A DNA stretch of 24,670 nucleotides, taken from positions 1-24,670 of the forward strand of contig JBCCYN010000058.1 in the NCBI GenBank assembly GCA_039189655.1, read 5' to 3'. This DNA is from Acuticoccus sp039189655 (GTDB lineage: Bacteria; Pseudomonadota; Alphaproteobacteria; Rhizobiales; Amorphaceae). The notes below the pieces were generated by a model that was not told where the DNA came from, made no database searches, and saw only the letters and a list, made by a program, of their open reading frames with translations. This document shows, piece after piece, positions 6,736 to 15,399 of the stretch (positions within the stretch are counted from its first letter, which is position 1; each line of letters opens with the position of its first letter). Made by a program: the position numbers and the translations under genes.

Positions 6736-8156
6736 TACGAGCCCGACGGGTACGCATCGTCGCGACCCTCGGCCCAGCTTCCTCCCAAGAAACTGAGATC
6801 GAAGCGCTTCACCGCGCCGGCGCCGACGTTTTCCGCATCAACATGAGCCACACCAGCCACGCGCTCATGCGCGATCTGGTGGGTCGCATTCGTGCGGTGG
6901 AGGACCGGGTCGGCAGCCCGATCACAATTCTGGCGGACTTGCAGGGCCCAAAACTGCGCATCGGCACCTTCGAGGGTGACCGGATCGAGCTGTCCTCCGG
7001 CGACACCTTCGTCCTCGACAGCGATACCGGGCCGGGTTCCGGGGATCGGGTGGAACTCCCCCATCCGGAAATCCTGCGCGCCCTTGCCTCCGGCCAGCGC
7101 CTCCTCCTCGATGACGGAAAGATCTCCCTTCGCATTACCGAGGCAACGGCTGAGCGGGCCGTGGCCGAAGTGATCCAGGGCGGACCCCTGTCGAACCGCA
7201 AGGGTGTTTCCTGCCCCGATACGCTGCTCCCGGTGGGCGCCCTCACCGCCAAGGACCGCAGCGACCTTGATGCCGTCCTCGGCGCCGGAGCCGACTGGAT
7301 CGCCCTTTCCTTCATTCAGCGCCCCGAGGACCTTGCCGAAGTGCGCAAGGTCTCCCGCGGCCGCGCCGGCCTTCTGTCGAAGATCGAAAAGCCCCAGGCC
7401 ATCGACCGCCTCGACGAAATCATCGAGCTGTCGGACGCGTTGATGGTGGCCCGCGGCGACCTTGGCGTAGAAATGCCGCTGGAACAGGTGCCGGGCCTCC
7501 AAAAGCGCATCACCCGGGCGGCCCGCCGGGCCGGCAAGCCGGTGGTGGTGGCGACCCAGATGCTGGAAAGCATGATCACCTCGCCCGTTCCCACCCGCGC
7601 CGAGGTCTCGGATGTAGCGACCGCCGTGTTCGAAGGCGCCGACGCCGTCATGTTATCGGCCGAGTCCGCCGCCGGCTCATTCCCGGTCGAGGCGGTGGCC
7701 ACCATGGACAAGGTCGCCCGGGAGGTGGAGCGGGACGCCAACTACGAAAGTATCATCCTCGCCCAGCGTTTTGAGCCCGAAGCCACCGGCGCCGATGCCC
7801 TCTCCGCCGCCGCCCGCCAGATCGCCGAGACCCTCAATGTGGGCGCCACCATCTGCTACACCACCTCCGGCGCCACCGCCCTAAGGGTCTCCCGCGAGCG
7901 CCCGTTCGCGCCGGTTGTCGTGTTCAGCCCCGTGCGCGAGATGGCCCGCCGCCTCGGCATCGCCTGGGGCCTCTACAGCGTCGTGTGCGAGGAGGTGGAG
8001 GACATTGAAGAGCTTATAGCGCTCGCCGGCTCCACCATTGTCGAACAGGGGATCGGCAAGAATGGCGACCGCATCATCGTCATTTCCGGCCTACCGCTCC
8101 ATACCCCGGGCGTCACCAACTTCCTGCAGCTCGCCTTCGTCCGCTCCGCCGACTAG
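6732..8156 (+). CDS. pyk: Pyruvate kinase
   Basis: A 474-residue cytoplasmic enzyme converting phosphoenolpyruvate and ADP to pyruvate and ATP, near the usual 470-480. Motifs in order: RIVATLGPAS at the N-terminus, FRINMSHTSH, the B domain around LQGPKLRIGTF, the catalytic lysine and metal-binding acids in LSKIEKPQAIDRLDEI, ARGDLGVEMP, and VVVATQMLESM followed by PTRAEVSDVATAVFEGADA and MLSAESAAGSFP. The last differs from the common MLSGETAxGxYP but conservatively. It is coupled to DUF1036 by a 4-nt overlap and followed by a strong palindrome at 8188-8215 that may end the transcript. PpsR, encoded near 20.9 kb, acts on the same PEP/pyruvate node. Confidence 0.96.
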   Translation: MIRARRVRIVATLGPASSQETEIEALHRAGADVFRINMSHTSHALMRDLVGRIRAVEDRVGSPITILADLQGPKLRIGTFEGDRIELSSGDTFVLDSDTGPGSGDRVELPHPEILRALASGQRLLLDDGKISLRITEATAERAVAEVIQGGPLSNRKGVSCPDTLLPVGALTAKDRSDLDAVLGAGADWIALSFIQRPEDLAEVRKVSRGRAGLLSKIEKPQAIDRLDEIIELSDALMVARGDLGVEMPLEQVPGLQKRITRAARRAGKPVVVATQMLESMITSPVPTRAEVSDVATAVFEGADAVMLSAESAAGSFPVEAVATMDKVAREVERDANYESIILAQRFEPEATGADALSAAARQIAETLNVGATICYTTSGATALRVSRERPFAPVVVFSPVREMARRLGIAWGLYSVVCEEVEDIEELIALAGSTIVEQGIGKNGDRIIVISGLPLHTPGVTNFLQLAFVRSAD

Positions 8157-8187
8157 TTGTGAACGCCATCACGGTTGCTCAAACTAG

Positions 8188-8215
8188 AGCAGGTCATGCG
8201 ATCGCTTGACCTGCT
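8188..8215. terminator. Palindrome after pyk, possible terminator
   Basis: Two perfect 9-nt arms, AGCAGGTCA and TGACCTGCT, enclose the self-complementary octamer GCGATCGC, so that 26 of 28 bases lie in a palindrome interrupted only by T-T mismatches. It starts 32 nt after the pyk stop. The + strand tail is AAAATTCC rather than a run of T, so it is not a textbook intrinsic terminator; it could instead stabilise the 3' end or be a small dispersed palindrome. Confidence 0.45.
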
Positions 8216-8230
8216 AAAATTCCCTGTTTC

Positions 8231-8440
8231 GCCACGCGGTTCGAGCGGCAGGAACTCCCACCTTTGCATCACCCATCTCGGCTAGTTCTTTTGGTGGGAC
8301 ACCAAAAAGCGACGTTCTTCCGGAGCCGACACTTTTTTGAGCCCGGGCAGCGCCTGATGGGTCAAGGGCGAAGAGCGAAGCGTCCCTTGAGGCATCAGGT
8401 GATGCGCGGGATGATGGATCAAGGCGGGAGAGTTTTTGGA
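8231..8440 (+). repeat. Structured intergenic repeat, copy A
   Basis: First of three copies of one family. Elements in order on the + strand: a small hairpin TTTTGGTG/CACCAAAA with 3-nt loop (8289-8307), the invariant box TTCTTCCGGAGCCGAC (8315-8330), 11 nt, a 27-bp imperfect stem (arms 8342-8368 and 8384-8410) around the 15-nt loop CGAAGAGCGAAGCGT (8369-8383), 12 nt, and the invariant box GGCGGGAGAG (8423-8432). In the stem I count 22 Watson-Crick pairs, one G-T and four mismatches. Copy B (reverse strand, 13577-13783) is nearly identical across about 200 bp. It lies between pyk and a gene for a secreted protein, about 75 bp after the pyk stop. Confidence 0.85.
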
Positions 8441-8577
8441 CTTTTCCAAGCGGCAGTGCTGCAAAAAACGCGGCGCCCATCGCCTAACTTCCCAAAGGCG
8501 CCTGGTGTTCAGTCCACCGCGCCAATGCTAGGCTGACGGGGAGGGATTCTTTATCCCGAAGAACAAGGGTAAACGCC

Positions 8578-9600
8578 ATGGGCCGTGCGGCCGTCTTCCT
8601 TGTGGCGACCACGCTTTTCCTTGCATTTGCCGTGGCTCACCCGCGGGCGCAGGAGATGCCGTCGCGGGCCGCGCTCGATGCCACCGTCGCCTACAACGAA
8701 AAACTCTCGGCCATCATCATCGGCTACATGGACACCCTCAACGACGACGCCCTCTACGAGGCGCTTGGTGACCTCCTTGACCCGGAGGGCGACCGGGAAC
8801 GCGCCGTCGGCGTCGCCCAGCGGGAGCTCTCGCGAGTATCGGCCCGCTTGACGGAGCTTGACGCGGCCTACCGCGACCTTCCTGAGCCGCCCGCCAACTA
8901 CCTGCCTCCTGCGGCAAGCCAGTTCGATGGAGTCATGGCCTACATCGACTACCTGCGCACCGCCGCAATGGACGCTCAGCGCACCTACTACGGAGAGATC
9001 GCCGCCGTGATGCGTGGCGACCTCGCCGACGCTGTGCGCCTGGTGCAGGACGAGGTGGAGCAGATGATTGTGGGTCTTGGGGCCGAAATCGCGTTTGTGC
9101 GTTTTCAGCAGGTCACCATGGCCCGGGACAATCCTTATCGAGGCCTCCTGGAAGCGGTGGTCTTGGGAAACGAAATGACCCGCGCGTACCTCTCCCTCAC
9201 AAACCGCCACGACGAACTTGACCCAGCCGATAGGCAACGGCTTTTGGGTGAATCGGTCATCTGGCTCGGTAATCTCAGCAACCAATTGGACCGGAACGAC
9301 AAGTCCATCGCCCGCCTTTGCCCCCAGGAGCCGCCGTCTGAAGTCGCCATGGAACAAGCCGTTGTTCGTTTTTGCGCGGCCTTGCGGGAGGCTAATCACC
9401 TGGAGCGTGAGATCGAGGCGGTGCTGAAAATCTATTTGGAAGCCGCCAGCCAACTGGTCGCCGAGGGCGATGTGGATTTCGACGAGCCCCGCATCCGCTC
9501 AGCGGACGTTCGCATCGGCGAGCTGGTGGATGAACGCGTTGCCGTTCAGCAAATCATCGTGGAGCAAGCGGCGGCCGCTGCCCGCCTCATCGTCCAGTAA
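8578..9600 (+). CDS. Exported protein of unknown function
   Basis: A 340-residue protein with a signal peptide (MGRAAVFLVATTLFLAFAVA, likely cleaved in the HPRAQ region) and no later membrane segment, so probably periplasmic. The mature part looks almost entirely helical, rich in Ala, Glu, Asp and Leu, with two cysteines (ARLCPQE and VRFCAAL) that could pair. ATG at 8578 has AAGGG about 8 nt upstream and gives a normal signal peptide. I do not recognise a family or catalytic motif. It stands alone, downstream of repeat copy A and 126 bp before a metalloprotease gene on the same strand; a link with that gene is possible but unproven. Codon use resembles its neighbours. Confidence 0.8.
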   Translation: MGRAAVFLVATTLFLAFAVAHPRAQEMPSRAALDATVAYNEKLSAIIIGYMDTLNDDALYEALGDLLDPEGDRERAVGVAQRELSRVSARLTELDAAYRDLPEPPANYLPPAASQFDGVMAYIDYLRTAAMDAQRTYYGEIAAVMRGDLADAVRLVQDEVEQMIVGLGAEIAFVRFQQVTMARDNPYRGLLEAVVLGNEMTRAYLSLTNRHDELDPADRQRLLGESVIWLGNLSNQLDRNDKSIARLCPQEPPSEVAMEQAVVRFCAALREANHLEREIEAVLKIYLEAASQLVAEGDVDFDEPRIRSADVRIGELVDERVAVQQIIVEQAAAAARLIVQ

Positions 9601-9636
9601 AGAGGCGCCGAGCCATCCCCCAACGGCCGACGGCTG

Positions 9637-9683
9637 CCACGTCCCCCACGGAAAAAGATCCATTCGTTCCGAATGTGACGTGG
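9637..9683 (+). other. Nested inverted repeats before the metalloprotease gene
   Basis: CCACGTC (9637-9643) pairs with GACGTGG (9677-9683), and inside it CATTCG (9661-9666) pairs with CGAATG (9670-9675) across a 3-nt loop. The structure sits in the 126-bp gap between the exported protein and the metalloprotease gene, where it could act as a 3'-end structure of the first or a leader structure of the second. No T-run follows. Confidence 0.35.
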
Positions 9684-9726
9684 ATTACAGACGCAGGGTC
9701 TACAACTTGAGGTCCCGACGCCAGAT

Positions 9727-10836
9727 ATGCCTCCTGTTCACAGGCAGTTGATGGCATCCATGGTTTTCAAGTCGAACCTTTTGAAGAGCGACACCTCCCT
9801 CCTGGAAGTCACCGGCGCCCGCCCCGTCCGCCGGGGAAAGGTGGGCCCCGCTGTGGTGACGGTGCAAACGGCGCTCATGCGGATCGGCCACGAGATGCCC
9901 CGCTCCACGGCCAAAAAGGGCAGCCCCGACGGAATTTTCGGCCAGGAGACCCACGACGCCGTCGAAGCCTTCCAGAAGGCCAAATTTCTGACCATCGACG
10001 GCAAGGTGGGCCCAAACACCCTCACCGCCCTCGACCTGGCCGTCTACGCCAGACAGCCCGACAAGATTTTTCCAATCCCGCCCACCATCCGGATTTTTGG
10101 CGATCCCGTGCCAAAGGGTCTTTCGCCGGACCAGACCTGGTCCGCTGGCGGTTATGTGGACAGGGTCACCCACATCATCGGAAGCCTGATGTCTCGCTCC
10201 CGGGTGGCGCGCCTGGTCATCAATGAGCTGGCGAACGGCATTCAGATCCGCCCCGACATCAACATCGGCAACCCGAGCCCCGAGTACGGCGGCGGCGTCA
10301 TCCGGTATACGCCCGGCAACTGGGACGCGAAATCCCAGTACCACGCGGTGCCGAACCAATGGGAAACCCTCACCGCCGACGCGGTGCTCCTGCACGAAAT
10401 CGTCCACGCCATGCGCGACACCCTCGGCTTCACGCCCAAGGACAAAGAAAAGATGGACCCCATCGTCCATCCGCCGAAGAAGCCGGGGATCGACAAGGAC
10501 CCGCGTCCCGCCGATCTCCTGCACTTTCACATGCGCGGCGAGTTCAACGCGGTGCTGATCACCAACATCTACCGCTCCGAGATCGCCCCCCACCTTTGCA
10601 CCAACACCATCAAGCGCAACGAGATGCTGCTGCTGCGGCGGGACCATTTTACCGGCCACAACAGCCTACCGCTGCGATACGCCCACGTCTTCCATCGCAC
10701 CGGTGCGGTAAAACACTATATTTCTCGGCTGTTTAACGACCAGAAGCAGTTTTGCGATGCCATCGCAACCATCGGCTGTTCGTTCAATCCCATCCGCGAT
10801 CACAAGTATGACAGGGTCTACGGTCACGCCGCCTGA
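9727..10836 (+). CDS. Peptidoglycan-binding/HExxH metalloprotease (M91-like)
   Basis: A 369-residue protein joining two parts. Residues about 38-105 resemble a PG_binding_1 domain: VTVQTALMRIG, SPDGIFGQETHDAVEAFQ and GKVGPNTLTALD. The C-terminal half has a zincin site LLHEIVHAMRDTLG with His223, Glu224 and His227, and downstream RGEFNAVLITNIYRSEI, whose glutamate is placed like the third zinc ligand region of M91 (NleD-like) peptidases. No signal peptide or membrane segment is seen, which is unexpected for a wall-binding protein and would fit export by a contact-dependent or effector route. The start is uncertain (ATG 9727, 9751 or 9760). Assignment to M91 is by motif spacing only; substrate is unknown. 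Confidence 0.75.
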   Translation: MPPVHRQLMASMVFKSNLLKSDTSLLEVTGARPVRRGKVGPAVVTVQTALMRIGHEMPRSTAKKGSPDGIFGQETHDAVEAFQKAKFLTIDGKVGPNTLTALDLAVYARQPDKIFPIPPTIRIFGDPVPKGLSPDQTWSAGGYVDRVTHIIGSLMSRSRVARLVINELANGIQIRPDINIGNPSPEYGGGVIRYTPGNWDAKSQYHAVPNQWETLTADAVLLHEIVHAMRDTLGFTPKDKEKMDPIVHPPKKPGIDKDPRPADLLHFHMRGEFNAVLITNIYRSEIAPHLCTNTIKRNEMLLLRRDHFTGHNSLPLRYAHVFHRTGAVKHYISRLFNDQKQFCDAIATIGCSFNPIRDHKYDRVYGHAA

Positions 10837-10966
10837 GGCGGGTCGCGGGGGGTGACATCGCGCCGCCCGCGCAATTCCTTGGGTTTGCCGAGGGTTCAAG
10901 CCGGCGCACCGTTTGGCGGCCGCTGAAACGCCCGTCAGAGCGGATCAGACATGCCGCGCGGGACGC

Positions 10967-10995
10967 TTCAAAACCCGTGCATTACCCTGTATATA
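10967..10995 (+). promoter_or_regulatory. gyrB: Putative sigma-70-type promoter of gyrB
   Basis: TTCAAA (10967-10972) and TATATA (10990-10995) are separated by exactly 17 bp, and the region is an AT-rich island in GC-rich DNA. Each hexamer matches the consensus at four of six positions. Transcription from here would give a leader of about 65 nt before the gyrB ATG at 11068. Confidence 0.45.
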
Positions 10996-11067
10996 AAGTG
11001 TGCCTCTGAGCCCCGCCTGTGCGATGTTCGCGCTGGACGAGACTGGCTCTTTATTCTTTGGAACGTG

Positions 11068-13491
11068 ATGCAAGGCAAACCCCTCCCTGAGGACGAATAC
11101 GGCGCCGATTCCATCAAGGTTTTAAAAGGCCTCGATGCGGTGCGGAAACGCCCCGGCATGTACATCGGCGACACCGACGATGGCTCCGGTCTCCACCACA
11201 TGGTCTACGAGGTGGTGGACAACGCCATCGACGAGGCCCTCGCCGGCCACGCCGACACCGTCTCGGTGGTCCTCAACAATGACGGCTCGGTCACGGTCAA
11301 CGACAACGGCCGCGGCATTCCCACCGACATTCACCCGGAGGAAGGGATTTCCGCCGCCGAGGTCATCATGACCCAGCTCCATGCCGGCGGGAAATTCGAC
11401 CAGAACTCCTACAAAGTCTCCGGCGGCCTCCATGGCGTCGGCGTCTCGGTGGTGAACGCCCTTTCCAAGGAACTCAACCTCACCATTTGGCGGGCAGGCC
11501 ACGTCCACCGCATGACCTTTGAGCACGGCGTCGCAAAGGCCCCCCTTGCCGACGAAGGCGACGCAAAGGGCCGCTCGGGAACCGAGGTGCGGTTCCTCCC
11601 CTCGGAGGAAACGTTCTCCAATACGGAATTTGACTTTTCCATCCTGGAGCGGCGCCTCAGGGAACTCGCCTTCCTCAACTCCGGCGTCTCCATCAAACTA
11701 CGGGACGATCGCGGCGTTGAAACCCGCGAGGAAATCATGAGCTACGACGGGGGCCTTTCGGCGTTCGTCAAGTTTTTGGACCGGGCGAAACGCCCCCTCA
11801 TTGCCGAGCCCATCACCTTTGCCGACGAGCGCGACGGGGTGAGCGTGGAAGTGGCCATGTGGTGGAACGACAGCTACCACGAGCATGTGCTCGCCTTCAC
11901 CAACAACATCCCCCAGCGGGATGGCGGCACGCACCTGGCGGGTTTTCGCGCTGCCCTGACGCGCCAGGTGACGGGTTACGCCGAAAGCCACGGCACGGCG
12001 AAGAAGGAAAAAGTCTCCCTCACCGGCGAGGACTGCCGCGAGGGACTCACCTGCGTCCTCTCCGTCAAAGTGCCGGACCCTAAGTTTTCGTCCCAAACCA
12101 AAGACAAGCTGGTTTCTTCAGAGGTGCGCCCGGCGGTGGAAAGCCTCGTCAACCAGGGCCTTTCCACCTGGCTGGAGGAACACCCCCAGGACGCTAAAAC
12201 CGTCGTGGGCAAGGTGGTGGAAGCCGCCTCCGCCCGGGAAGCGGCCCGCAAGGCCCGCGAACTCACCCGCCGCAAGGGTGCCCTCGACATTGCCTCACTC
12301 CCGGGAAAACTCGCCGACTGTCAGGAGCGGGATCCGGCAAAGTCCGAACTTTTCCTCGTGGAAGGCGATTCGGCCGGTGGCTCCGCCAAACAGGGCCGCC
12401 ACCGGGGCAACCAGGCCGTCCTCCCCCTGCGCGGCAAAATCTTAAACGTGGAGCGCGCCCGCTTCGATCGGATGCTTTCCTCCAACGAGATCGGCACGCT
12501 CATCACTGCGCTCGGCACCGGCATCGGCAAGGACGAGTTCCAGCCCGACAAGCTGCGCTATCACAAGATCATCATCATGACGGACGCAGACGTGGACGGC
12601 GCCCACATCCGCACGCTCCTTCTCACTTTCTTCTACCGCCAGATGCCCGAACTCATCGAGCGCGGGCACCTCTTCATTGCCCAACCGCCGCTCTACAAAG
12701 TGCGCCGGGGCAATTCTGAGCAATACCTCCACGACGACGAGGCGCTGGAAGACTACCTCACCTCCTCCGGGCTCGACGAAACCAGCCTTACCCTTGCCTC
12801 CGGCGAAGTGCTGGTGGGACCGGACCTCCAGGACACCACCCAAAGGGCCCGGGCCGTCGCTGCCCTCATCGACGGGCTTCACAGCCGCTATAACCGCACC
12901 GTCGTGGAGCAGGCTGCCATCGAGGGCGCCCTTGCCCCCCAATCCCTCGCCGATCCGGAAGCGGCAGAGGCCATCGCGGTGCGCATCGCCACCCGCCTCG
13001 ACACCATCTCGGAGGAATTTGAGCGGGGCTGGTCCGGCTCTGCCACCTCCGACGGCGGCCTCAGCTTCGAGCGCACCGTCCGCGGCGTGAAAGAATTTTC
13101 CGAAATCGACCCTGGCCTTCTTTCCTCGGCGGATGCCAAGCGGCTCAACGCCTATGCCGACCACCTGGGCGAAACCTACGCGGGCCCGGCCACCCTCACC
13201 CGCAAAGACAAAACCACCACCGTGAATGGTCCGCGGGACCTTGCCGGCAACGTCTTTTCCGCCGGCCGCAAGGGCCTCACCATCCAGCGCTACAAGGGCC
13301 TTGGGGAGATGAACGCCGACCAGCTTTGGGAGACCACCCTCGACCCCAACGCCCGCACGCTCCTCCAGGTGCGCATCTCCGAGGCTGACGACGCGGATTC
13401 GGTGTTTACCCGCCTCATGGGCGACGCGGTGGATCCTCGCCGCGAGTTCATCCAGGACAATGCCCTGGAGGTGGCGAACCTCGACGTCTAG
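11068..13491 (+). CDS. gyrB: DNA gyrase subunit B
   Basis: An 807-residue type II topoisomerase ATPase subunit; with GyrA it introduces negative supercoils. Order: GHKL ATPase domain (YEVVDNAIDEALAGH, NDNGRGIPTDIH, GGLHGVGVSVVNALS), transducer domain with TNNIPQRDGGTH, Toprim domain (LVEGDSAGGSAKQGR and the metal-binding TDADVDGAHIRTLLL), and the GyrB tail (QRYKGLGEMNADQLWETT). Between Toprim and tail lies the extended insert usual in alphaproteobacteria. The start MQGKPLPEDEYGADSIKVL fits the family; the frame is open about 39 codons further upstream, but that stretch contains the promoter. It stands alone, not with dnaA, dnaN or recF, as is common in alphaproteobacteria, and repeat copy B follows it. 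Confidence 0.97.
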   Translation: MQGKPLPEDEYGADSIKVLKGLDAVRKRPGMYIGDTDDGSGLHHMVYEVVDNAIDEALAGHADTVSVVLNNDGSVTVNDNGRGIPTDIHPEEGISAAEVIMTQLHAGGKFDQNSYKVSGGLHGVGVSVVNALSKELNLTIWRAGHVHRMTFEHGVAKAPLADEGDAKGRSGTEVRFLPSEETFSNTEFDFSILERRLRELAFLNSGVSIKLRDDRGVETREEIMSYDGGLSAFVKFLDRAKRPLIAEPITFADERDGVSVEVAMWWNDSYHEHVLAFTNNIPQRDGGTHLAGFRAALTRQVTGYAESHGTAKKEKVSLTGEDCREGLTCVLSVKVPDPKFSSQTKDKLVSSEVRPAVESLVNQGLSTWLEEHPQDAKTVVGKVVEAASAREAARKARELTRRKGALDIASLPGKLADCQERDPAKSELFLVEGDSAGGSAKQGRHRGNQAVLPLRGKILNVERARFDRMLSSNEIGTLITALGTGIGKDEFQPDKLRYHKIIIMTDADVDGAHIRTLLLTFFYRQMPELIERGHLFIAQPPLYKVRRGNSEQYLHDDEALEDYLTSSGLDETSLTLASGEVLVGPDLQDTTQRARAVAALIDGLHSRYNRTVVEQAAIEGALAPQSLADPEAAEAIAVRIATRLDTISEEFERGWSGSATSDGGLSFERTVRGVKEFSEIDPGLLSSADAKRLNAYADHLGETYAGPATLTRKDKTTTVNGPRDLAGNVFSAGRKGLTIQRYKGLGEMNADQLWETTLDPNARTLLQVRISEADDADSVFTRLMGDAVDPRREFIQDNALEVANLDV

Positions 13492-13576
13492 CAGCCGAAG
13501 CCACGCATCTGGTTTTCGCTGGCAAGCACGAAGAGTTCCGACCCGGAGGACGTCGCACGACCGTTAGCCAATGGGG

Positions 13577-13783
13577 CAAAACTCTCCCGCCTTGGTCTAT
13601 CATCCCGGGCATCGCCAGATGCCTCAAGGGACGCTTCGCTCTTTGCCCTTGACCCATCAGGCGATGCCGGGGCTTGAAAAAGTGTCGGCTCCGGAAGAAC
13701 GTCCCTTTTTGGTGTCCCACCAAAAGAACTGACTGGGACGGGTGGCGCAACGGTGGGCGTTCTTGCCGCTCCCTAGAGCGTGG
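13577..13783 (-). repeat. Structured intergenic repeat, copy B
   Basis: Second copy, in reverse orientation. On the minus strand it has the same order as copy A: hairpin TTTTGGTG/CACCAAAA (13707-13725), box TTCTTCCGGAGCCGAC (complement of 13684-13699), 11 nt, a 27-bp stem (arms 13646-13672 and 13604-13630) around loop CAAAGAGCGAAGCGT (13631-13645), 12 nt, and box GGCGGGAGAG (complement of 13582-13591). I count 23 Watson-Crick pairs and four mismatches in the stem. Similarity with copy A continues outward past GAGCGGCA for about 50 bp without indels. It fills the gap between gyrB and the cyclase gene. Confidence 0.85.
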
Positions 13784-13854
13784 TTCTGGAAACCATCCGG
13801 TCAAACCGGCTGCGCGACGCTTTTCATCCCAAACCCAGATCCCATCTTGGGGGG

Positions 13855-15399
13855 ATGCACGCTCCCGGCCAGCGCACCGCCAACGATTACCGTATCCTCG
13901 TGAGGCCCATCGAAGGGCTGACCCGCGCGACCCACGACGACATCCCCATAGCCACCAGCAGGGCCGCCAAAGTCGTCTACGAAACGCGCTTTCCGGGCGT
14001 GATCTACTTCCCCCGATCCGACATCACCGCAAGCCTGCGCCCAAACCCCACGAAACGCACCTTTTGTCCCTTCAAAGGGACGGCGCACTACTTCGACATG
14101 GAAGTCGATGGCGAGTGGATTGAGGCGGCGGCCTGGCGCTACGAAAGCCCGCTACCGGAAGCCGAAGCGGTCACGGACCACATCGCATTTGCGTCTTCGG
14201 GAGCCGTGATCGATGTGGATGGTGCGCCGGTTCCGCCTGAACCCGACGGACACCTCGTCGGCCCGGTGGTGGACTGGCTGTTGCGCGATGCACCGCTCAT
14301 CAAAAGCCCCGCCGCGCTCACCAAAGCGTTCGCAGAAAAACTACTGGAGGACGGCCTTCCGGTCTCAAGGATCAGCATCCTAACCTGGTCACTCCACCCG
14401 CTCATTGCCGGCCGCAACCACGTGTGGCGGACGGGCGATCCCGAGGTCGTCACCCGGACACCCTCCTACGATCTTCTCAGCCGACCGGAATACATCAACA
14501 GCCCCCTGCGCCATGTGGCCAACGGCAACGGCGGTGTGCGCCAGCGCCTTGATGGCGACGATGGGGAGTTCTCTTTCCCCATCATGGCAGACCTCAAAGC
14601 CAAGGGCGCCACCGACTATGTGGCCATGCCGCTCTTCTTTTCCCGCGGCCCCATCAACGTTATCACCTTGGCAAGCGATCACCCCGACGGCTTCAGCACC
14701 GCCAACCTTGGCCTCGTGTTCGAGTGCTCGTTCATCCTCGGCCGGCTCTACGAGACGTTTGTGCTGCGGGACAATTTTACCGCGCTCCTCGACACGTATC
14801 TGGGCAACCGCACCGGCGCGCGGGTTCTGTCGGGAGAAATTCGCCGCGGAGACGGCGATGAAATCGATGCTGCGATCCTTTACTGCGACATTCGCGGCTC
14901 CACCAAGCTCGAAGCAGAACTCCACCGGAGCGACTACTTTTCCGTCCTCAACGGCTTCTTCGATATCGTCGATGAGATCGTCACCGAGAACAACGGCGAA
15001 GTGCTCAAATTCATCGGCGATGCGGTGCTTGCTGTCTTTCCGGAGGGCGACGAAGCGGGACGCTCCTGCCGCCAGGCCGCGCAAAGTGCCCGGGAGATTT
15101 CGGCAAAGTTGGCGGGCTTGCCGACCGGGCCGTCGGGACAGCCGCTACGCTGCGCCATCGGCGTTTCCTTCGGCAACGTGGTTTATGGCAACGTCGGCTC
15201 CCTCAAACGCCTCGATTTTACCGTCATCGGCGCGGCGGCAAACATTGCCGCCCGCCTAACCGAGCATGGCAAGGACGTGGGAAAGCCCATCGTCATCACG
15301 GCAAACGTCGCCCGGCACCTTACCGAGGGCATCGAGCCCCTCGGCGCGGTTTCCCTGCGAGGCGTCCCCGCTCCCACCGAAGCCTACGCCATCAACTGA
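13855..15399 (+). CDS. DUF427-adenylate/guanylate cyclase fusion
   Basis: About 514 residues in three parts. Residues about 10-110 match a DUF427 (NTP_transf_9-like) domain: KVVYETRFPGVIYFPRSDI, KRTFCPFKGTAHYFDM and AAAWRYESPL. The middle (about 135-310) resembles the sensory module of rhizobial class III cyclases, with SILTWSLHPLIAGRNHVWR. The C-terminal cyclase homology domain has metal-binding LYCDIRGSTK, EVLKFIGDAVLAVFP and FTVIGAAANIAARL; the Thr in place of Asp in FTVIG suggests class IIIb, which can be bicarbonate-responsive. It probably makes cAMP in the cytoplasm. Start is uncertain: ATG 13855 is preferred because GTG 13780 lies in repeat copy B. No partner gene is adjacent. Confidence 0.85.
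   Translation: MHAPGQRTANDYRILVRPIEGLTRATHDDIPIATSRAAKVVYETRFPGVIYFPRSDITASLRPNPTKRTFCPFKGTAHYFDMEVDGEWIEAAAWRYESPLPEAEAVTDHIAFASSGAVIDVDGAPVPPEPDGHLVGPVVDWLLRDAPLIKSPAALTKAFAEKLLEDGLPVSRISILTWSLHPLIAGRNHVWRTGDPEVVTRTPSYDLLSRPEYINSPLRHVANGNGGVRQRLDGDDGEFSFPIMADLKAKGATDYVAMPLFFSRGPINVITLASDHPDGFSTANLGLVFECSFILGRLYETFVLRDNFTALLDTYLGNRTGARVLSGEIRRGDGDEIDAAILYCDIRGSTKLEAELHRSDYFSVLNGFFDIVDEIVTENNGEVLKFIGDAVLAVFPEGDEAGRSCRQAAQSAREISAKLAGLPTGPSGQPLRCAIGVSFGNVVYGNVGSLKRLDFTVIGAAANIAARLTEHGKDVGKPIVITANVARHLTEGIEPLGAVSLRGVPAPTEAYAIN

Noticed and set aside
8214..8480. 88-codon minus-strand frame across repeat copy A, with a similar frame partly in copies B and C
   Set aside because: Copy B has a stop in the matching frame and copy C changes frame; the shared peptide pieces follow from the conserved nucleic acid boxes and loop.
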